Shown here piece after piece: positions 1-15,166 of a stretch of DNA of 64,000 nucleotides; position 1 is the first letter of the stretch; every line of letters begins with the position of its first letter. A program made the translations under genes and the position numbers. The notes under the pieces are model-generated. The model ran no database searches and was not told the origin of the DNA. It worked only from the letters and a program-made list of their open reading frames with translations. Source of the stretch: Rotaria sordida (lineage: Eukaryota; Rotifera; Eurotatoria; Philodinida; Philodinidae). The stretch spans positions 140,498 through 204,497 of the forward strand of contig CAJNOL010000186.1 of NCBI GenBank assembly GCA_905250125.1, in the 5' to 3' direction.

Positions 1-24
1 TGTTATTAGATCCAGTTTAAGTTT

Positions 25-793
25 AGCTCATTTTAAATCTTTTGATGATTGAGAAATGCGTAATTTAGTATCATCGAAATGTGAGTGAGTGAGATAATTA
101 ATTGATAAACGACGTAAGTTTGGAAAACAAACTAATAAATCAATTAATAAACTATCTGGAAAACAAGTATTAATGGTGAGATGTTCAATTGTACTATGAC
201 CATATTGCCAAGAGTAACTGGATAATGAATCCTCATAGATTCTCATTTGATATGTATGTTTGAAATATTTCAGAAAAAATATCAATTGAACTTTGAACAT
301 ATTCAGCAGGATGAAGAACCATTGAATGTAAATTAGGTAAACACATTAATTCAAGAAAAATTTCATGAAGATTTTTTGTATGAATATTATCAAGTATTAG
401 TATTTCAAGACGAATAAATTTTGAAATAACATGAGTTGGTGAAAATATGATATCAACAATAAATGGATTTGATAAACGAATAATATTAATTCGATGTTTA
501 TTTCGAATAATCATTTTTTCATAATAACCTTCAACATTTGATTTAAACACAGTTGGAATGTTAATTTTTATTGGAATGGTTGAATTAAGAAGTAAAGTTT
601 GAAATCGTTGATTGAGATAAAAAAACACATCATAAACATGGTATAAATCAAGATATTCAAATATTTCATACAAAATTTCATTTGCTAAATCTTCAAAAAA
701 CGATCTAGATAAAATGAAAAAATAAGAAGAATTACAAAATAAAGTCGATTTTTAGAAAACTGACTTGATTAATTGCATGCTTTTACTTTCCAT
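25..793 (-). pseudogene. F-box/LRR-like gene, broken
   Basis: This is a paralogue of the intact gene at 9887-11822. The first exon is probably 793-765 (starts MESKSMQLIK), joined across a 60-nt intron to an exon starting at 704. The joined protein opens with a motif of the type FFEDLANEILYEIFEYLD, the N-terminal helix of an F-box, which in cells recruits Skp1 to SCF ubiquitin ligases. LRR-like hydrophobic repeats follow. The reading frame shifts once between about 255 and 300, where the paralogue also suggests a short deletion, and a TGA at 28-30 stands where an LRR strand would continue. The sequence runs to the window edge, so the 3' part is missing. I see a decayed copy rather than an active gene; a sequencing error cannot be excluded for one of the two breaks. 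Confidence 0.7.
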
Positions 794-803
794 TATCAAA
801 GAA

Positions 804-850
804 GGGTGGGTGTGAGTGTGGATATTATTTTCTTCTACACCCACACCCAT
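804..850. repeat. Telomere-like head-to-head palindrome 1
   Basis: A G-rich run (GGGTGGGTGTGAGTGTGG) is followed after about 16 bp by a C-rich run (CACCCACACCCA). The units resemble the bdelloid telomere repeat TGTGGG and face each other. The spacer GATATTATTTTCTTCT matches, in inverse orientation, the spacer of the tract at 27190-27244. Confidence 0.7.
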
Positions 851-1749
851 CAAACTCAAAAGTATCGACGTAGACATCTATTTCGATGGCATCGAAGTAA
901 TTTAGATCCTGCCATTTAAAATATAAAATACACATACTGATTTCTGTTTAAAAAAATATTAATTAATCTTTACAATTAACACACTTCAAAGTTCTTCATG
1001 TATGTATATATGAATTCATATTAACTTTTGTTTTAAAAACTATGTTTTTTAACTTTTGTATTATACGATAGTATATCATGTTTTTTCCTTACCCAATAAA
1101 TAAAAAATATGTTTCAAGTAAAGTTGAAATTCAGGCAAAATAGTGTTTTTAAATTATTTTTAAACTACAAAAAAATGGAAAAAGATGAAAATAAAGAACT
1201 GATCTTATAAGCTTATGCTTTTTGAATAATATTTTTTATCGATGTTTATTTGTCTTTGAAATTTGCATGGTTCCTATATCATATGTAAAATATAAATGTA
1301 TTATACTGTTAAGTTGTGTTATTTTCCAACCCAAGCAATGAGGAATTTTTTAGTTCATATATTTTAATTAGTAGAATAATAGCTACCTTCTTTTGAATAT
1401 TTTTTAACTTCAAAAATTTAAAATTTAAAATGCTACTTTGCTTGTTCATAAAATACTTCCTAAAATCATTTTTTCCGATGTCAATGCACAAGAAAGCATT
1501 GGACCACACATTACAGTATGAATAAGTCAAAACAAATACTTTGTCTAATAAAAAAAAGTCGGTACGTGCTGTGTTTTCTTAATGCAAACGAAAATTAGAA
1601 TTTATTATTTTTTTAACCACAAAAAAAATTATTTCGTACTTGTGTATCTAATTATTTTTCATTGATCATACATTTTATTGATATTATTATCGAATTACAT
1701 TATTTTTACATAATAAATGAAAAGAAATACATTAGTTTAAAATATGTAT
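851..1749. other. AT-rich intergenic stretch
   Basis: Very AT-rich sequence with many short homopolymers. No coding pattern with plausible splice sites, RNA gene or clear repeat was found. It lies between the 5' end of the broken F-box gene and the 3' end of the membrane protein gene. Confidence 0.5.
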
Positions 1750-2927
1750 TTAATATCGTCCGACAAGTTTGCTATTGATAACTGCCGTTGATAGATCCAC
1801 TTGAGCTGCTGACATATCTTCTTTTTTCAGTCGAACTAATTCCGAACCAAATCTACCAAAAACTTCGAGACATTTTGGTTTTGGACAAAAAATTCGACGA
1901 CAAATATAACATGGCCATGCGCATATTAATGTTATCCAAAGAAGAAAGAAAAATGTTGGTTGTTCGCCACGACATTCACGAATTTGATCAATATCACGTA
2001 AGAAAATAGCCGAATCAGTATGTGAAGATTCTGAATCATTAGCACAACCAATATATTCTTGATAACGTGTCAAAAGTCGAATATCAGTTAAAACAGTATG
2101 ATATGAACCATTACAACAACATAAATTGTCTGTATAATCCCATTCACGAAATACTTTTTCATTTGCTACTAAATTAAACGTATTATTAATTGGTCTGTAA
2201 TATAGTTGTGGTTGTTGAGTAGTTACGCGAGTTGATGTGATAGCCCTACATTAAAAAAAAATTAATTAACTCAATCCGTAATTGATAGGAAACAATATTT
2301 ATTACTTCAAGAAATAAAATAAAAACAAAATGAAAATGAAGTAAATTTTCTATTAATTATAAATTTAATGATTTTAATAATATTTATTTAATAGAGCTTT
2401 CGGGTTCTACCGACCCATCATCAGTATTAGCATGATATTGTAATTGTGCCTATTGAACTTCAAATTTTTAATCAAATAATAATAATAAGACAAAATATAA
2501 TCAAATAGGACTTGTACGTATAATTCAAATGAAATAAAATAAAATTTGAAGTTCAATAGGCACAATTACAATATCATGCTAATACTGGTGATGGATCGGT
2601 AGAATCCGAAAGCTCTATTAAATAAATATTATTAAAATCATTAAATTTTTAATTAATAGAAAATTTACTTCATTTTCATTTTGTTTTTATTTTATTTCTT
2701 GAATTATATGCACAAGTCCTATTTTGATTATATTTTGTCTTATTATTATTATTATTTGATTAAATATTTATTACTGATAATTTAAAAATTCTATCGTAAA
2801 AACGAGAGAGAAAAAACAAATCTATATTATTGAAAATCCATTTTAACTTACATATTTTGATTTACTGGACAGTTGATATTTAATTCAATCAAAAAATTTC
2901 TTATTAAATATTGAATTGAATGTCTTG
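1750..2927 (-). CDS. Single-pass membrane protein, 3' exons (partial)
   Basis: The last exon spans 2245-1750 and begins after a good acceptor (TGTAG). A preceding exon ends at a strong GTAAGT donor at 2852 and extends back to about 2927; joining them keeps one frame (...NINCPVNQNM-AITSTRV...). The last exon encodes a polar stretch with a CCC cluster, then one strongly hydrophobic segment (TFFFLLWITLICAWPCYIC) followed by basic and cysteine-rich residues and a polar tail ending in SKLVGRY. This suggests one membrane helix near the C terminus. I do not recognise the family; a loose resemblance to the TMEM151 C terminus (charged FLxDxD stretch before a tryptophan-rich helix) is a guess. Further 5' exons must lie above 2930 but I could not find them. 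The intron at 2246-2851 contains a foldback insertion. Confidence 0.6.
2294..2775. mobile_element. Foldback element with A-B-A'-B' order
   Basis: The block 2307-2467 (A) is repeated inverted at about 2545-2702 (A'), and the block 2468-2535 (B) is repeated inverted at about 2703-2762 (B'). The whole is bounded by the 13-bp direct repeat AATATTTATTACT (2294-2306 and 2763-2775), which looks like a target duplication. It lies inside an intron of the membrane protein gene. No coding capacity. It looks like a non-autonomous element; its family is unknown. Confidence 0.65.
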
Positions 2928-5900
2928 TTTATTTCTACGTAAAGAACAAAATCTGGCGAACGATCGCGTTGATGCAGAATAATGAATTAAATAAAAAAAA
3001 AAGATGGCTTCATATATTTTGTTCTTTTTTTTTCGGTCTCTCTCTCATGTCTTTCGATAAAATGAGTGGGTGTCACTACGTGCCTACAATTTTATATGGG
3101 TTAATTAAAAACAAAGAAGAAAATCAGAAGCCAAGATAAATCAAACAGAGGCTTTGTTGTAGTCTCTTTTATTTCTCTGTGCAACATTCAATATTATACT
3201 AGAATGATTCAATGTCAATTTCTACCGGTAAAACATGCTTTGTTTTCGTTAAGTTTTTCATAACTAGTTAGGTTGCAGAACATACACAAAAACAATTCGG
3301 AAACCAGGACAATAATTGTGACTCTAACGATCTCGTTGTGACTTTTACAACACAGAACATATATTTTTCTCTAAACATCAGTATAGAAAATTGTATCTGT
3401 TGAATTGCGAACAGTTGTAAAAATACATCAGTCGATATCTATCTTAGTTTTAAATGGCTTATTGAACATCATTAGTTTAATTTATGCTACTTGATAATAA
3501 ACGACAGAACAATAGGCTCAATGATCTTTATAATGTCACTACCGAGAAACCTAAAGTACAAAGGAGAGGGATGAATCTTGTTATGTCATTTCGATCAAAT
3601 ACAATAAGTGCTCCTTATTTTCAACTGACATTTTGCACTGTATAAAACCGGTATGGTTTAGAGAAAAATTCGCAATTGATGTCAGAAGATGTGCACTTAA
3701 ATAAACACAGCAACAGTGTTTTTATTTAATTTCGACTCTTGAAAGAAGACTTTTCGATTTACTTTTCTGAAAAACAGAATGAAAGAATTACATTGTGAGT
3801 TTGGTTACTTTGTTGAAAATATTTCTTATCACTGAAGTCGAAGAAAACTTTCGGCAGCTTTTAGTTCATCTAACCCAAGTTTCTCGTATATTTCTTCTTC
3901 ACTTATAGCAAACAAACGAGAACTGTTTCAAATCATTGACAATGTAGGTACTAACTTTTAGTCATACAAAAGTCAATGTTTTCTCAAGCCCACTTGACTA
4001 CGAAAATGTTGCTATTTGTCGCCAAAGACGATGAAAAATTTTGACGTTTGTATGAGAATTTTGATATATTACATAAATCAATCAATCTGATGGAGCGAGA
4101 AACAAATATTTGAACCTATGATATCTGAATCTAGCATAGGCTTCAATTTATCCAAGTATCGTAGCTTCACCGGCTTTGATTTCTAATACATAATTTATAA
4201 TCGATAAGTTCAACAATCTTCACTATTTCTCATTTTGACAAATTTAATAAAATTATAAATACTGAAACTTTTAAAATTGAGAAAATCTTAAACAATTACA
4301 CGTCTATTTGTCTGTCGGATTTACAAATGATTGAATGAGTTACATTATTTATCAATTTATACCATTAAATTTTCTCTGAAGGTATAAAAAGTAACATAAA
4401 TTTGTCGACTCATTATTCATAGTTGAAAAATATGGTATTTAAGTAGACTTTGGCTTTGTCGAATTCTATGCTATTTAATACTGAATGCAATCATTGTTTA
4501 CTTTAGTTGTCTTGCGAATTGTCGCTACGATCCGTGAAAAAAACATATAAGAAAATAGTTTGATGCACTTGCGACGAAGCTTTTCGTTTGCCTTTTATGT
4601 CAAATGTGATAACTTCTCGAGATCTAATGAATTCCATATCTGTCCGATTCAGTTGGTGATTAATATAATTAGAAATTCATTTGAATTTATCAAACATCAA
4701 TCTAAACTAAATAGTTTACACTAATATCAATCTTCAATTAGATTCACGAAATATTAGTGATGGTTTTCACAATATGAAGATACTTTGTCCATGGTTGCTA
4801 AACAATAATCATAGATACGTTGTAATTGAAGCCGACAATGTATTTTTGAGGGCATATATTATTTGAATACTGGTCGTGTTACATTACAATTAGTTACGCT
4901 GAATAATCTTTCTGACGACATGGATACTATTTAATTTAATTGAACAATCTACGCTTATTCATATCTGATGTATGTAACGTTTTCTTTGAATTAACATGTA
5001 CAACGAAATCAATTTGATGATGATAGATCAGCTTATAGATGCTTTCGATAATACTCAAACAAACAATCGTTGTTTGGTAGGAAATCTAGACTTAAGTTGG
5101 ACTTTCTCTAGGATGATTGATGAACAATTATTAAGTTATATCTAACCTAACAGTTTTATATAGCAGTATTTTGTTCTTCATGCATATGATAATAGTTTAT
5201 TCGAATCTATCTAGAAACTAGATCGTCTTTGTGATTGAATTCGAGGAAAAAATCTCTCTCTCTAGATATTATATTTAATAACAATCGTGACATATCAACT
5301 GTCTTATTTTCACAAAAACAAACAAGGCTATTCTGGCAAATCTTTTCTTATTCTTAAAACTGAATTTTTAGGTGATAATAATGATATTAAAATGATTTCA
5401 TGAACCTCTGAAAGTGTTCATAATCAGTTGCTATTTTCTACTGATGCATATCTTTCGAAACAATCATTTTTATCAACAATGCTTCCGCAATTTAATTGAC
5501 TTTTTGAATACATGAAAACAAAAATTGTAGCTGCTCTTTTGAAATAAATCAAATGAATCCTTCTGTTCTGCCTTTCGTTATTTTCATTTTCTTCATGAAA
5601 AAAATATCATAAGACAAATATGACACGAATAGAATAGCAGTTTAATGTATCAACTATGTAAGACATGAAGAGAGTTTTTTAGACAAATGCCTACAAGAAA
5701 TAAACTTTTAAAACTTAAACGGAAATATTCAAATTTAAAATTGTTTTGTATTAATATAAGTTTCGATCAATTGTCATAAAATGTGAGACTAATTACTATC
5801 TATTGAAATACTTCTATCATCAAATTTACAAAGTGTTTATACAAAAGTTTGCTTTATTTTTTGAATCTATTTTTCAATATAAATAATGAAAGATGATGAA

Positions 5901-8900
5901 ATTAATTATGCAGCAGAAGCAAATCATCTTTTTTTTCTAGTTTTTCAGTCAGCTATGAGTCACAAAGATTAATGTCTAAATCTAATTTGCTTTCATGTAA
6001 CAGAAAAAAAGAAATTTCATGTAATGAATGGAATTTTCGATCATTTCAGTGCAGAATATAACGATCATCATCATCATCATCAACTTGTTTTAATGAATTT
6101 ATAACAATATAAATACAAAGCATAACTATCAAATTTTGGTTATAAACATCAAAGTCAAAAAATCAAACCTAACATCTATCTAGTCTAAATTCTAATTAAC
6201 AAAATAAAACCAATAGATGAATATTCTCTAGTTCAACATAAATTTAATAATGATGTAGAAGATAATTTAGGAATTTAAAATTCAAGTTCATTTAAATAAC
6301 TTCTGGTTTGTCAGTAAATTAACAGAAAAAATATAACTAGAGATTTAAGTACATGAAGTAATATAGTCATAAAAGCAAGTTGATGATTATTGTCTTATTC
6401 TACACTGAAAAATATCGAAAACTCCTTTGATTAAATTAATCAATGAATTAATTAAGAACCAAAAATTTCTTTTCTTCCACTTCATAAACACTGATATTAT
6501 ATTATGATTTTGCATTTAAATGTCTAGTTATACGCTTTCTAATCTGCTTGAACATACATTATAGCAGACTTGACATTTCGATGAATCCAATACATTATCT
6601 AATTAAACTTCTATTTTTGTTTGATCAGTACACATGGAAATTAATTTGCAAAAGTAATATATCGATATAGGTTAAATAGTTATAGTTTTATGTGGAAACA
6701 ATATTTCAACTGTATGAAAAGCTATTTTGATTAGCATTTTTTTTATATGATTAATCTGCATGAATTGGCTTCTTATATACTATGAAAAAGAATGTACGAT
6801 ATTGAATTATTTTTCTCGAAGGATCATTGAATAAAAGACGCACGCACAATGCGTCTTATTATTTAAAGGCTTCAACGGCAGCAAATTTTATTTGATTTTG
6901 TGTTATGCAAATAAATGCATATAAACTATTTTTTGTACTATTGTTATAAATTTTCATCTTATTGTTGAAGTTCAATGTGGATATTCTGTTAGAAATGTGG
7001 CTGGAGTCATCCAGTTGATCATCCTCAAATATTCGTGGTCGATCATGAAAAATTGAGAACCCATTAAATTATAGGATATTGTGTCCACTTAGAATATGGA
7101 TCGTATAAGATGTTTCTAGCTGTTTAATATAATTATTCCATCTTGTAAAACTGTGTTGTCTTCATTGTAATTGATTTCTCGAAAATTTCATATATTAAAT
7201 GATAAAACATTGTCATTATTCGATAACAGAACGAAAATCCGTCATTATCATTCATACGGCTATACGATTATCAAGTAGCATGCAAAAAAGCCTATCGATT
7301 CGCGATAAAATTAAGGCTTCTTCAGAATTTTTGAAATGTTATTTTCCTATCTTTCTGAATAGATATCTGCTTGTCGAGATATTCCTTATTATCGAAAGCA
7401 ATCAAAAAGAATATTCATCGTCCTAGCAACTTACGACAACTTGAAGAAACAAACTGATTCAATTAGTAGGATTAAAATTATCCGAAGCAATTGAACTAAT
7501 AATCTAATCGAGAGTTTACGACAACAATCGATTTAACTTTTCAATAATAAAAAAAATTTTCATTGTTTTAAATTTGTTCAAAAATTTCTTTTTTCATAGA
7601 ATAACAATGCAAAGTGTAAGATGACCCAGATAAATGATGCAAAAGTGACATGCATAAATTAGTTTTTTGTTTCTCTTGCAAATAGATGATTAATAATTAG
7701 ATAGATTCTTTCTTTGCATAGACATTGTTGATAACAAATTCATGAGTTTTAATGAATTTATTACTAATTCTTCTTTGGGTTCATTTACATTTTGTATTCA
7801 TAACGATTCTTATTTAATCTGATAGAGAGGTGTTGTAGGCATGAGAATAAGTCGACAATTTTGCATGGGTAATGATTTCCCTCGATGTGGTTTGATTATA
7901 ACGACATTGTGAGAAAATAATCAAACTGGTACAATACTTATGCTTGGTTTGAGTTGAAATTTAATTTATCTAATGGTTTGTATGGTGTTGATATAGATCC
8001 AGGACGTCATGCTTTTGGAGAAGCACAAACATTTTCAAACAATCCGATAGCGTATTCGAGCTAGGGAATTTTAATTATTTTAAAATGTGTAAGTAATCAT
8101 GTTAGTCGATACTCGGAAATGTATCTATTCGTTTATTAATTCTATTGATCTAGCATTTTTTTTTCCAAATACAGCAGTTTCATCTTTCTTTTTTGGTACT
8201 TTGTTAGCAAGATTTTCTATTAGTCTTCAATAATTATTTTTTGTTTTCTCCTATAGTGTATTTTTTTCTTGTTTATATTCTTAAGTATTTCGTGAAATAG
8301 ATAGACAACTGATATGTATCAAAAAAGTCAAATCTAATTTTGTTTACATTTTTGATATATATCTATAAATAATTAGTATCGATTGTAGCGACATGATAAC
8401 ATAAATATCCGCTATTTCTTTCTAATTTTGTATGATCCAATTGTTAAAAAGTTATTAGATAATCTACATTAAATGTCATATAGGACATTAAGTCATTAGA
8501 GATAATAGTTGACTTATTTTAATAGTCGTTATGCTTTTGGGAAACAATCTAATACTAAAAATTGATTGGAGCTTTCTAGTCCTATCGAGCAAAGAAAATA
8601 CTCATTTATTCATTCATTCTCTTCTTTTTTATTTGTTATTTGCTGTTTCTGTACTTTATGATCGCCTTATTCTTTTCTTGTAGAGTACATTTGCATCATC
8701 GCTCGTTTCATAACAAAATTGTGAGCAGTTCTGAACACAGGACTATTTTGTAGTAGTTGAGTGTCGATATTAAATCAATTATGTTTTCTAAAATGCATTA
8801 GCGAAACTGAGAGCAGAGTATTGAAGATAGGTTTGACTTTCTCTAATCATCTACTTCTATTGAAGTTGCTACAAGCGTATCCTATAAAATAATGCTTCCA

Positions 8901-9886
8901 TTAGCAAGAGTATTTTATTATCAACCACTAATGATCTTTCAGAATTTAGAAAATAAATCGATTCTACTATTTTATTAGTCGATTTATTTATGAACCGTCT
9001 TTTTCTTACGAATTTATTAAATTCTATCGATTGATATTGAAAGAGTTAATGAAAAATTTTAAATTAATTCATGATTCATTAATAACAATCGATTATACGA
9101 TGAGAATATTATTCATTGAATTGGACGAATATTACAATGATGATCAAATCGAATTCTTTATCGATTATGGAGAAATTTGTTGATTTTTTTTTAAATATTC
9201 ACTATTCTCTTGACGTTAAACTTCCATGATTGAGAATTATATCCATAATAATTGCTCCTATATAGCGTTTTTGATATTATTAAGATCATATAATTTAATA
9301 TTCATGATATTCTTCTATATAATATTATATAGAAAAAAAAACCAATTTACATAAAAATTTTGTCCTCTTCTTTTTGACAAAAAGAAGAAATTGAGTTATC
9401 AAGTAAAATTTTAATCTTAGTAGTTGTTAGATACTATATCATGACACCGTCAACTTCGGTTATTAATGCAATTAGCACTCAATTTATTTTATATCTACGT
9501 TTTTACATTTTTAATAGACAAGAAATTCTTTTAGAGTTTGTTCAGTGTATTCTGATGCCTTATGTGAACAAGTATGAATTGCACATTTTGTATTATTTGT
9601 CATCGACTTAGTTTTATACGATAATGAAGAACTAATTGTATTGATTTAATCAGTTTATTATCTATTTTATTATAACCCGATTAATTAAAGATATGTATCG
9701 AATCGAACAACAATTGAATAATATAGAATTATCTTATAAATATTCACTAAGTAAGTTACGATAAATTATTCACATCGAATCTTAATCTTTTTTTTTTAAT
9801 ATCATCAAATTTTTATTTAAGGTAAGAACAACAATAATTCTTATATAAATAAGCATATAATATCATTAATTTTCTACAAATAATAA
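2928..9886. other. Long gene-poor AT-rich region
   Basis: About 7 kb without a gene I can support. All open frames are short and lack splice-compatible neighbours. Upstream exons of the membrane protein gene may lie in the first kilobase. One short coding-like relic is listed separately at 7815-8070. The last 100 bases before 9887 are the likely promoter and 5' UTR of the F-box/LRR gene. Confidence 0.5.
7815..8070 (+). pseudogene. Coding-like relic, family unknown
   Basis: Two short frames with ordinary codon use and protein-like composition follow each other: one containing SRQFCMGNDFPRCGLII and, after a frame change, one reading NGLYGVDIDPGRHAFGEAQ then ending at a stop. The local base composition is less AT-rich than its surroundings. 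I cannot name the family and no flanking exons are visible, so this is probably a decayed gene fragment. Confidence 0.25.
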
Positions 9887-11822
9887 ATGGGAAAATTTGA
9901 AGATCTTCCGAATGAAGTAATGTATGAAATATTCGATTGTCTTGATGCTTGTCATGCATTTGAAGCTTTTTTCAATCTAAATACGCGTTTTCAATATTTA
10001 TTAATAAATTCTCCATCACTTTTCAAAATTGATTTTTCTTGTATATCAAAATCAAATTTTCAAAATTGTTGTACATATATAATACAGCCTAATATACATC
10101 GTATTGTGTCACTTCGTTTATCAAATCCACTTACTATTGATTCATTTCTTTCATTATTTTCTTTCAATGGATTATTCGTTCGATTAGAATCTATTATTTT
10201 TACTCAAATTAATTTTAAAAAACTTGAACCAATATTAACTAGTTTATCATTATTACCTCGTCTTTATTCTCTTACTATTAATAATAATATTGAAGTATGT
10301 GATTCAAGTGAAATCTATCGTCTTATATTTCGTTTACCTGTTTTAAAATATTGTACTATATCACCAAAATTTTATGGTGGAAGTTTATCATTATATACTG
10401 CAAAGAATGAAAGTAGTCCAATTGAATATCTTAGTGTTAATCGTCATTGTTCTTTAAATCAACTTATATCACTTATTTCATATACACCTAAACTTAGTCA
10501 TTTATCTAGTCTTTCTATTAGTGAAACATCTAATGTAAGAATAAATAATATATCAATTATATATCCAAAATTAACACGAATTTCTTTAAAATTATGGCGT
10601 ATGTCATTTGATAGTTTTAAATTACTTTGTTCAAAATTATTTTATCATCTTGAAGTTTTAAGTATTTGTACAAGAGCAGATGATCATTATTTAATAGCTG
10701 ATCGATGGCAACAATTAATTATAAATCATATACCAAATTTACGTATATTTGATTTTCAACATTATTGGGAACCAGTTGATGATAATAATACGGAACAACG
10801 TACATATCATTTATTAATTGATCGTTTTACTTCATCATTTTGGATTAATCGACAATGGTTTTTTGCACATCAACATTTTTCACGTCGAGGTATACGTGAT
10901 GCTGTTTTCTATTCTACTCATCCATATAGGTAAATTTTTTTCTTTCTTTTTATTTTTATTTTTTGTATTTTTATTTTTATTTTTTTTCAGGAGAAATCTT
11001 TATGAATTACATGAACGTGCACATAATGATTCATGTCTACGTCGTGATGAAGGTAAAAATTTAGCTCGTCGTGTTAATATTGATGATTATCGTGCAGCTA
11101 CCAATTGTTCACTTCAATTTCCATGTGCAACTGAACTTTCTCTTTGGGGCAAAGGTGCTCGAGGAAATTTTTCATTTATTGCTGATTTAAGTCATATGTT
11201 TCATTTTTCCAAGTTAACACATTTTAGTGTTCAATGTCCAGATTTTGGTCTTGCTCAATTAACTGAACTTTTAAATCATTTACCAAATGTTCATTCATTA
11301 ATACTCTATGCAAATACATCTTATTTAACTAGTGAACAAATTCAATCTGTTGATTTTATATCAAATAAAAATCGAATTGCAAATGTAACAATACGTGGTC
11401 GATGTACAATTCAACAAATTCATTTATTAATGAATCTTTGTCCACGTGTTAAATGTCTTGAAATAGAAATTGATGAAGATCAACTTGACTTAATTGTTCG
11501 ATTTTTATTATTAGAAAAAACAAATCATATACAATCAGATTCTTTAAAAACAAAAACATCATTTTTAAAAGAATTTGATTTTTTACAAAGAAAATTTTTA
11601 TATTTATTTTCACGTACACAAAATAAAAAACTTACATCGTCAGATGATTTATCTACTTTTATGTTAAATCAACATTCTTCCACTAATTATCTTTTCTCAT
11701 TGTGTTTTTTTAATCCAAAACAAGGAATGGAACAAAAACTTCAACGTATAATTAGTCGAGAAAAATTACTCAATGATTATTCCATTGGATCTGTGTTTAA
11801 TTATTTATATTTATGGTGGTAG
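9887..11822 (+). CDS. F-box/LRR-like protein, 624 aa
   Basis: Two exons, 9887-10929 and 10991-11822, are joined across a 61-nt GT-AG intron with a T-rich acceptor; the join (HPYR-RNLYELHE) keeps the frame. The protein begins MGKFEDLPNEVMYEIFDCLD, an N-terminal F-box, and continues with many irregular leucine-rich segments (for example LPRLYSLTI, CPRVKCLEI, LPNVHSLIL). Proteins of this layout normally use the F-box to bind Skp1 in an SCF ubiquitin ligase and the LRR-like part to choose substrates. This family is greatly expanded in bdelloids (known from genome surveys; the substrate is unknown). A shorter broken paralogue lies on the opposite strand at the left edge of the window. The start codon is the first ATG and lies directly before the F-box. 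Confidence 0.88.
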
Positions 11823-14005
11823 ACAACTATCTCTTCTTTTTTTGGTTTTTCTGAAAATAATTATTCTAGTACGTTCTCAAAAAAAAAGTGCCAATACTAC
11901 TCAAATAAATTATTCATTTTATCATTATAATCAATATAAAACATTAGATATATTTAATGATATTGAATATTACTCTGACTATAAAAGTAATTTATTTATA
12001 TTCCGAATAAAGAATATATTCAATCAACTCTATTAGACTTTTTCTCTTTCACTAATGAAAGTCATATATTTCAAATTCTATTATCACCTGAAGAACTCTA
12101 TTTAATTGTACTTAATTCAAATTTTATTTTTTGATACTTATTAAATACTTGAGTTATATTGTTTATTGTCAGTATACTGTACTCTATTTTAAACAAAAAA
12201 AAGTTTATTTTATGTTTTTATAAACATACAAATAAAATATCGAAAAATATTGATAGTTTGTCTGATGGAAGGAAAGAATATTTATTGGAATTTTGAATTT
12301 AGTAGAAGATTATACAAGTGAAGAGAAAAATGAATAATGTTTTGTTCTGATTATTTCATCATTGGAATAATAATAATAGATTTTTAAAGATTTCAAATTC
12401 ATATTGTTTTTCTTTTCAACCTAACCATCATTATTTCTACAAACTGGTGAGACACATGAAACTATAATCTTTGCAAAAAAAAAGAATTTTAATAAACATT
12501 TTTATTTAATTTGTATTATATTTTGGTTTCTTCAATAGAATCAAATAAAAGCACTCAGAATATTAGAAAAGCAGATAGATCGTTTGATGTTGTCTCGACT
12601 GAGAAATTGAATCTAATAATGAAGAATCAAGTGTCTTTAACAGATTCCAGAAAATGGTGGTCATTGAGTGCAATCAATACGTATCATAAAGGCAAGTTGT
12701 CGTCGTCGTTGTCATCATCGGTCAACTAGTAAAACATGCGACTATACGTTCATCAATTATTATTCATTCTACACAAAAATAAGTTTGTTGATTGTAATGA
12801 TAAAATTTCTTTAGTTCATTCTTTTTTTAGACTTTCGATAATTTTCTAGTTGTTTTTTATTATAATAGATTGCAGATATTTTGAAAGGTTCTGTTCATTA
12901 AAATGAATCGAAAAAAATCACAAATAAGGGAAGTCTATAAAGTAAAACCTTGAAATAAACGTCAATGAAAAACAAAAAACTGAAAAAGTAAAAAGTCAAT
13001 ATTGTTTCTATACGCCATCAATATGTTTCTCAATGTTGATTATTATGATTGTATTTGTTACGATTCTTCTTTGAGCTGCAATTATGATCGACACTTCATC
13101 TAAACTTTCAACTATGCAAACAAAAAAAGAATGGCAACAACAATTACGATAGCATTAAGTGTGTCAGTATCGACGTCAACAAACACATTAACAACTATCC
13201 GAAAGGCATTTTCATTGTTTGTTTATTATAACTTTCATTGAAAACTATTATTTTCATATCAAAAATGTTTTTTTGGAATCTGAAAATTAGCTACTATACA
13301 ATTTTATTTTTCTTATTATACTTTTTCCTTCTGTAACCGTCTGATTTTGTGTTGCAAAATACAACTGTTAGAATTAATAACAGCACAAGAATTGGTAATT
13401 TAAGTATTCACTCATATACACCAGATGAGTCATAAAATATACCATTCAATAGGAATAGAAGTTCTTTGTATACATAATTTTATGCATGTGATATTATTTC
13501 TGTAAATTCTTCAATGTAATATCATAGCGAGTTGCTTCAGTTATTCGGAAGATACAGATTTGTACAAGTAATGACTATCTATACAACATGAACCACTTAC
13601 GTTATTCTTGAAAAGAAGCAATCAAAATTCAACGCTTACTCTCGGTTCGTGTTAGATATTTATTAATACCAATTCAACCAATTTTGAAATAGATTCTAGA
13701 CGAGAAAATTTTCGAATTACAAAACAATACATTTAACGATTAACATTTTCTAAATATTAGAAAAGCCATTTATTCATAACTATAGCTTAATAATCTCATA
13801 CACTGCTGCAATAAGATCATTGAAGTATTGAGAAAAATATTTATTTATTTATTAAAGTATGTTTTTTTAAGGCTTATTATCAAGAGAAAAAAAAACTGAT
13901 CATGATTGGAATGTAACTGACAAAAATAAAAATGACTAGAATAAATTTAACTTGTAAAATGACTTTAATTAAACATTGATTTTATCTATTGATATTGTTT
14001 GTTTC
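11823..14005. other. Intergenic region
   Basis: Contains the 3' UTR of the F-box/LRR gene and, at its right end, that of DDAH (convergent genes). AT-rich, with a few short chance open frames (for example 12511-12729). No RNA gene or repeat was recognised. Confidence 0.5.

Positions 14006-15166
<1,161 letters not shown>

Noticed and set aside
7199-7426. 75-codon frame
   Set aside because: Isolated in a gene-poor region, with no homology or splice support.
11773-12036. 87-codon frame overlapping the end of the F-box/LRR gene
   Set aside because: Starts inside the last exon in another frame and continues into the 3' UTR; AT-rich composition.
12511-12729. 72-codon frame
   Set aside because: No recognised domain, start context or neighbour exon; likely chance.
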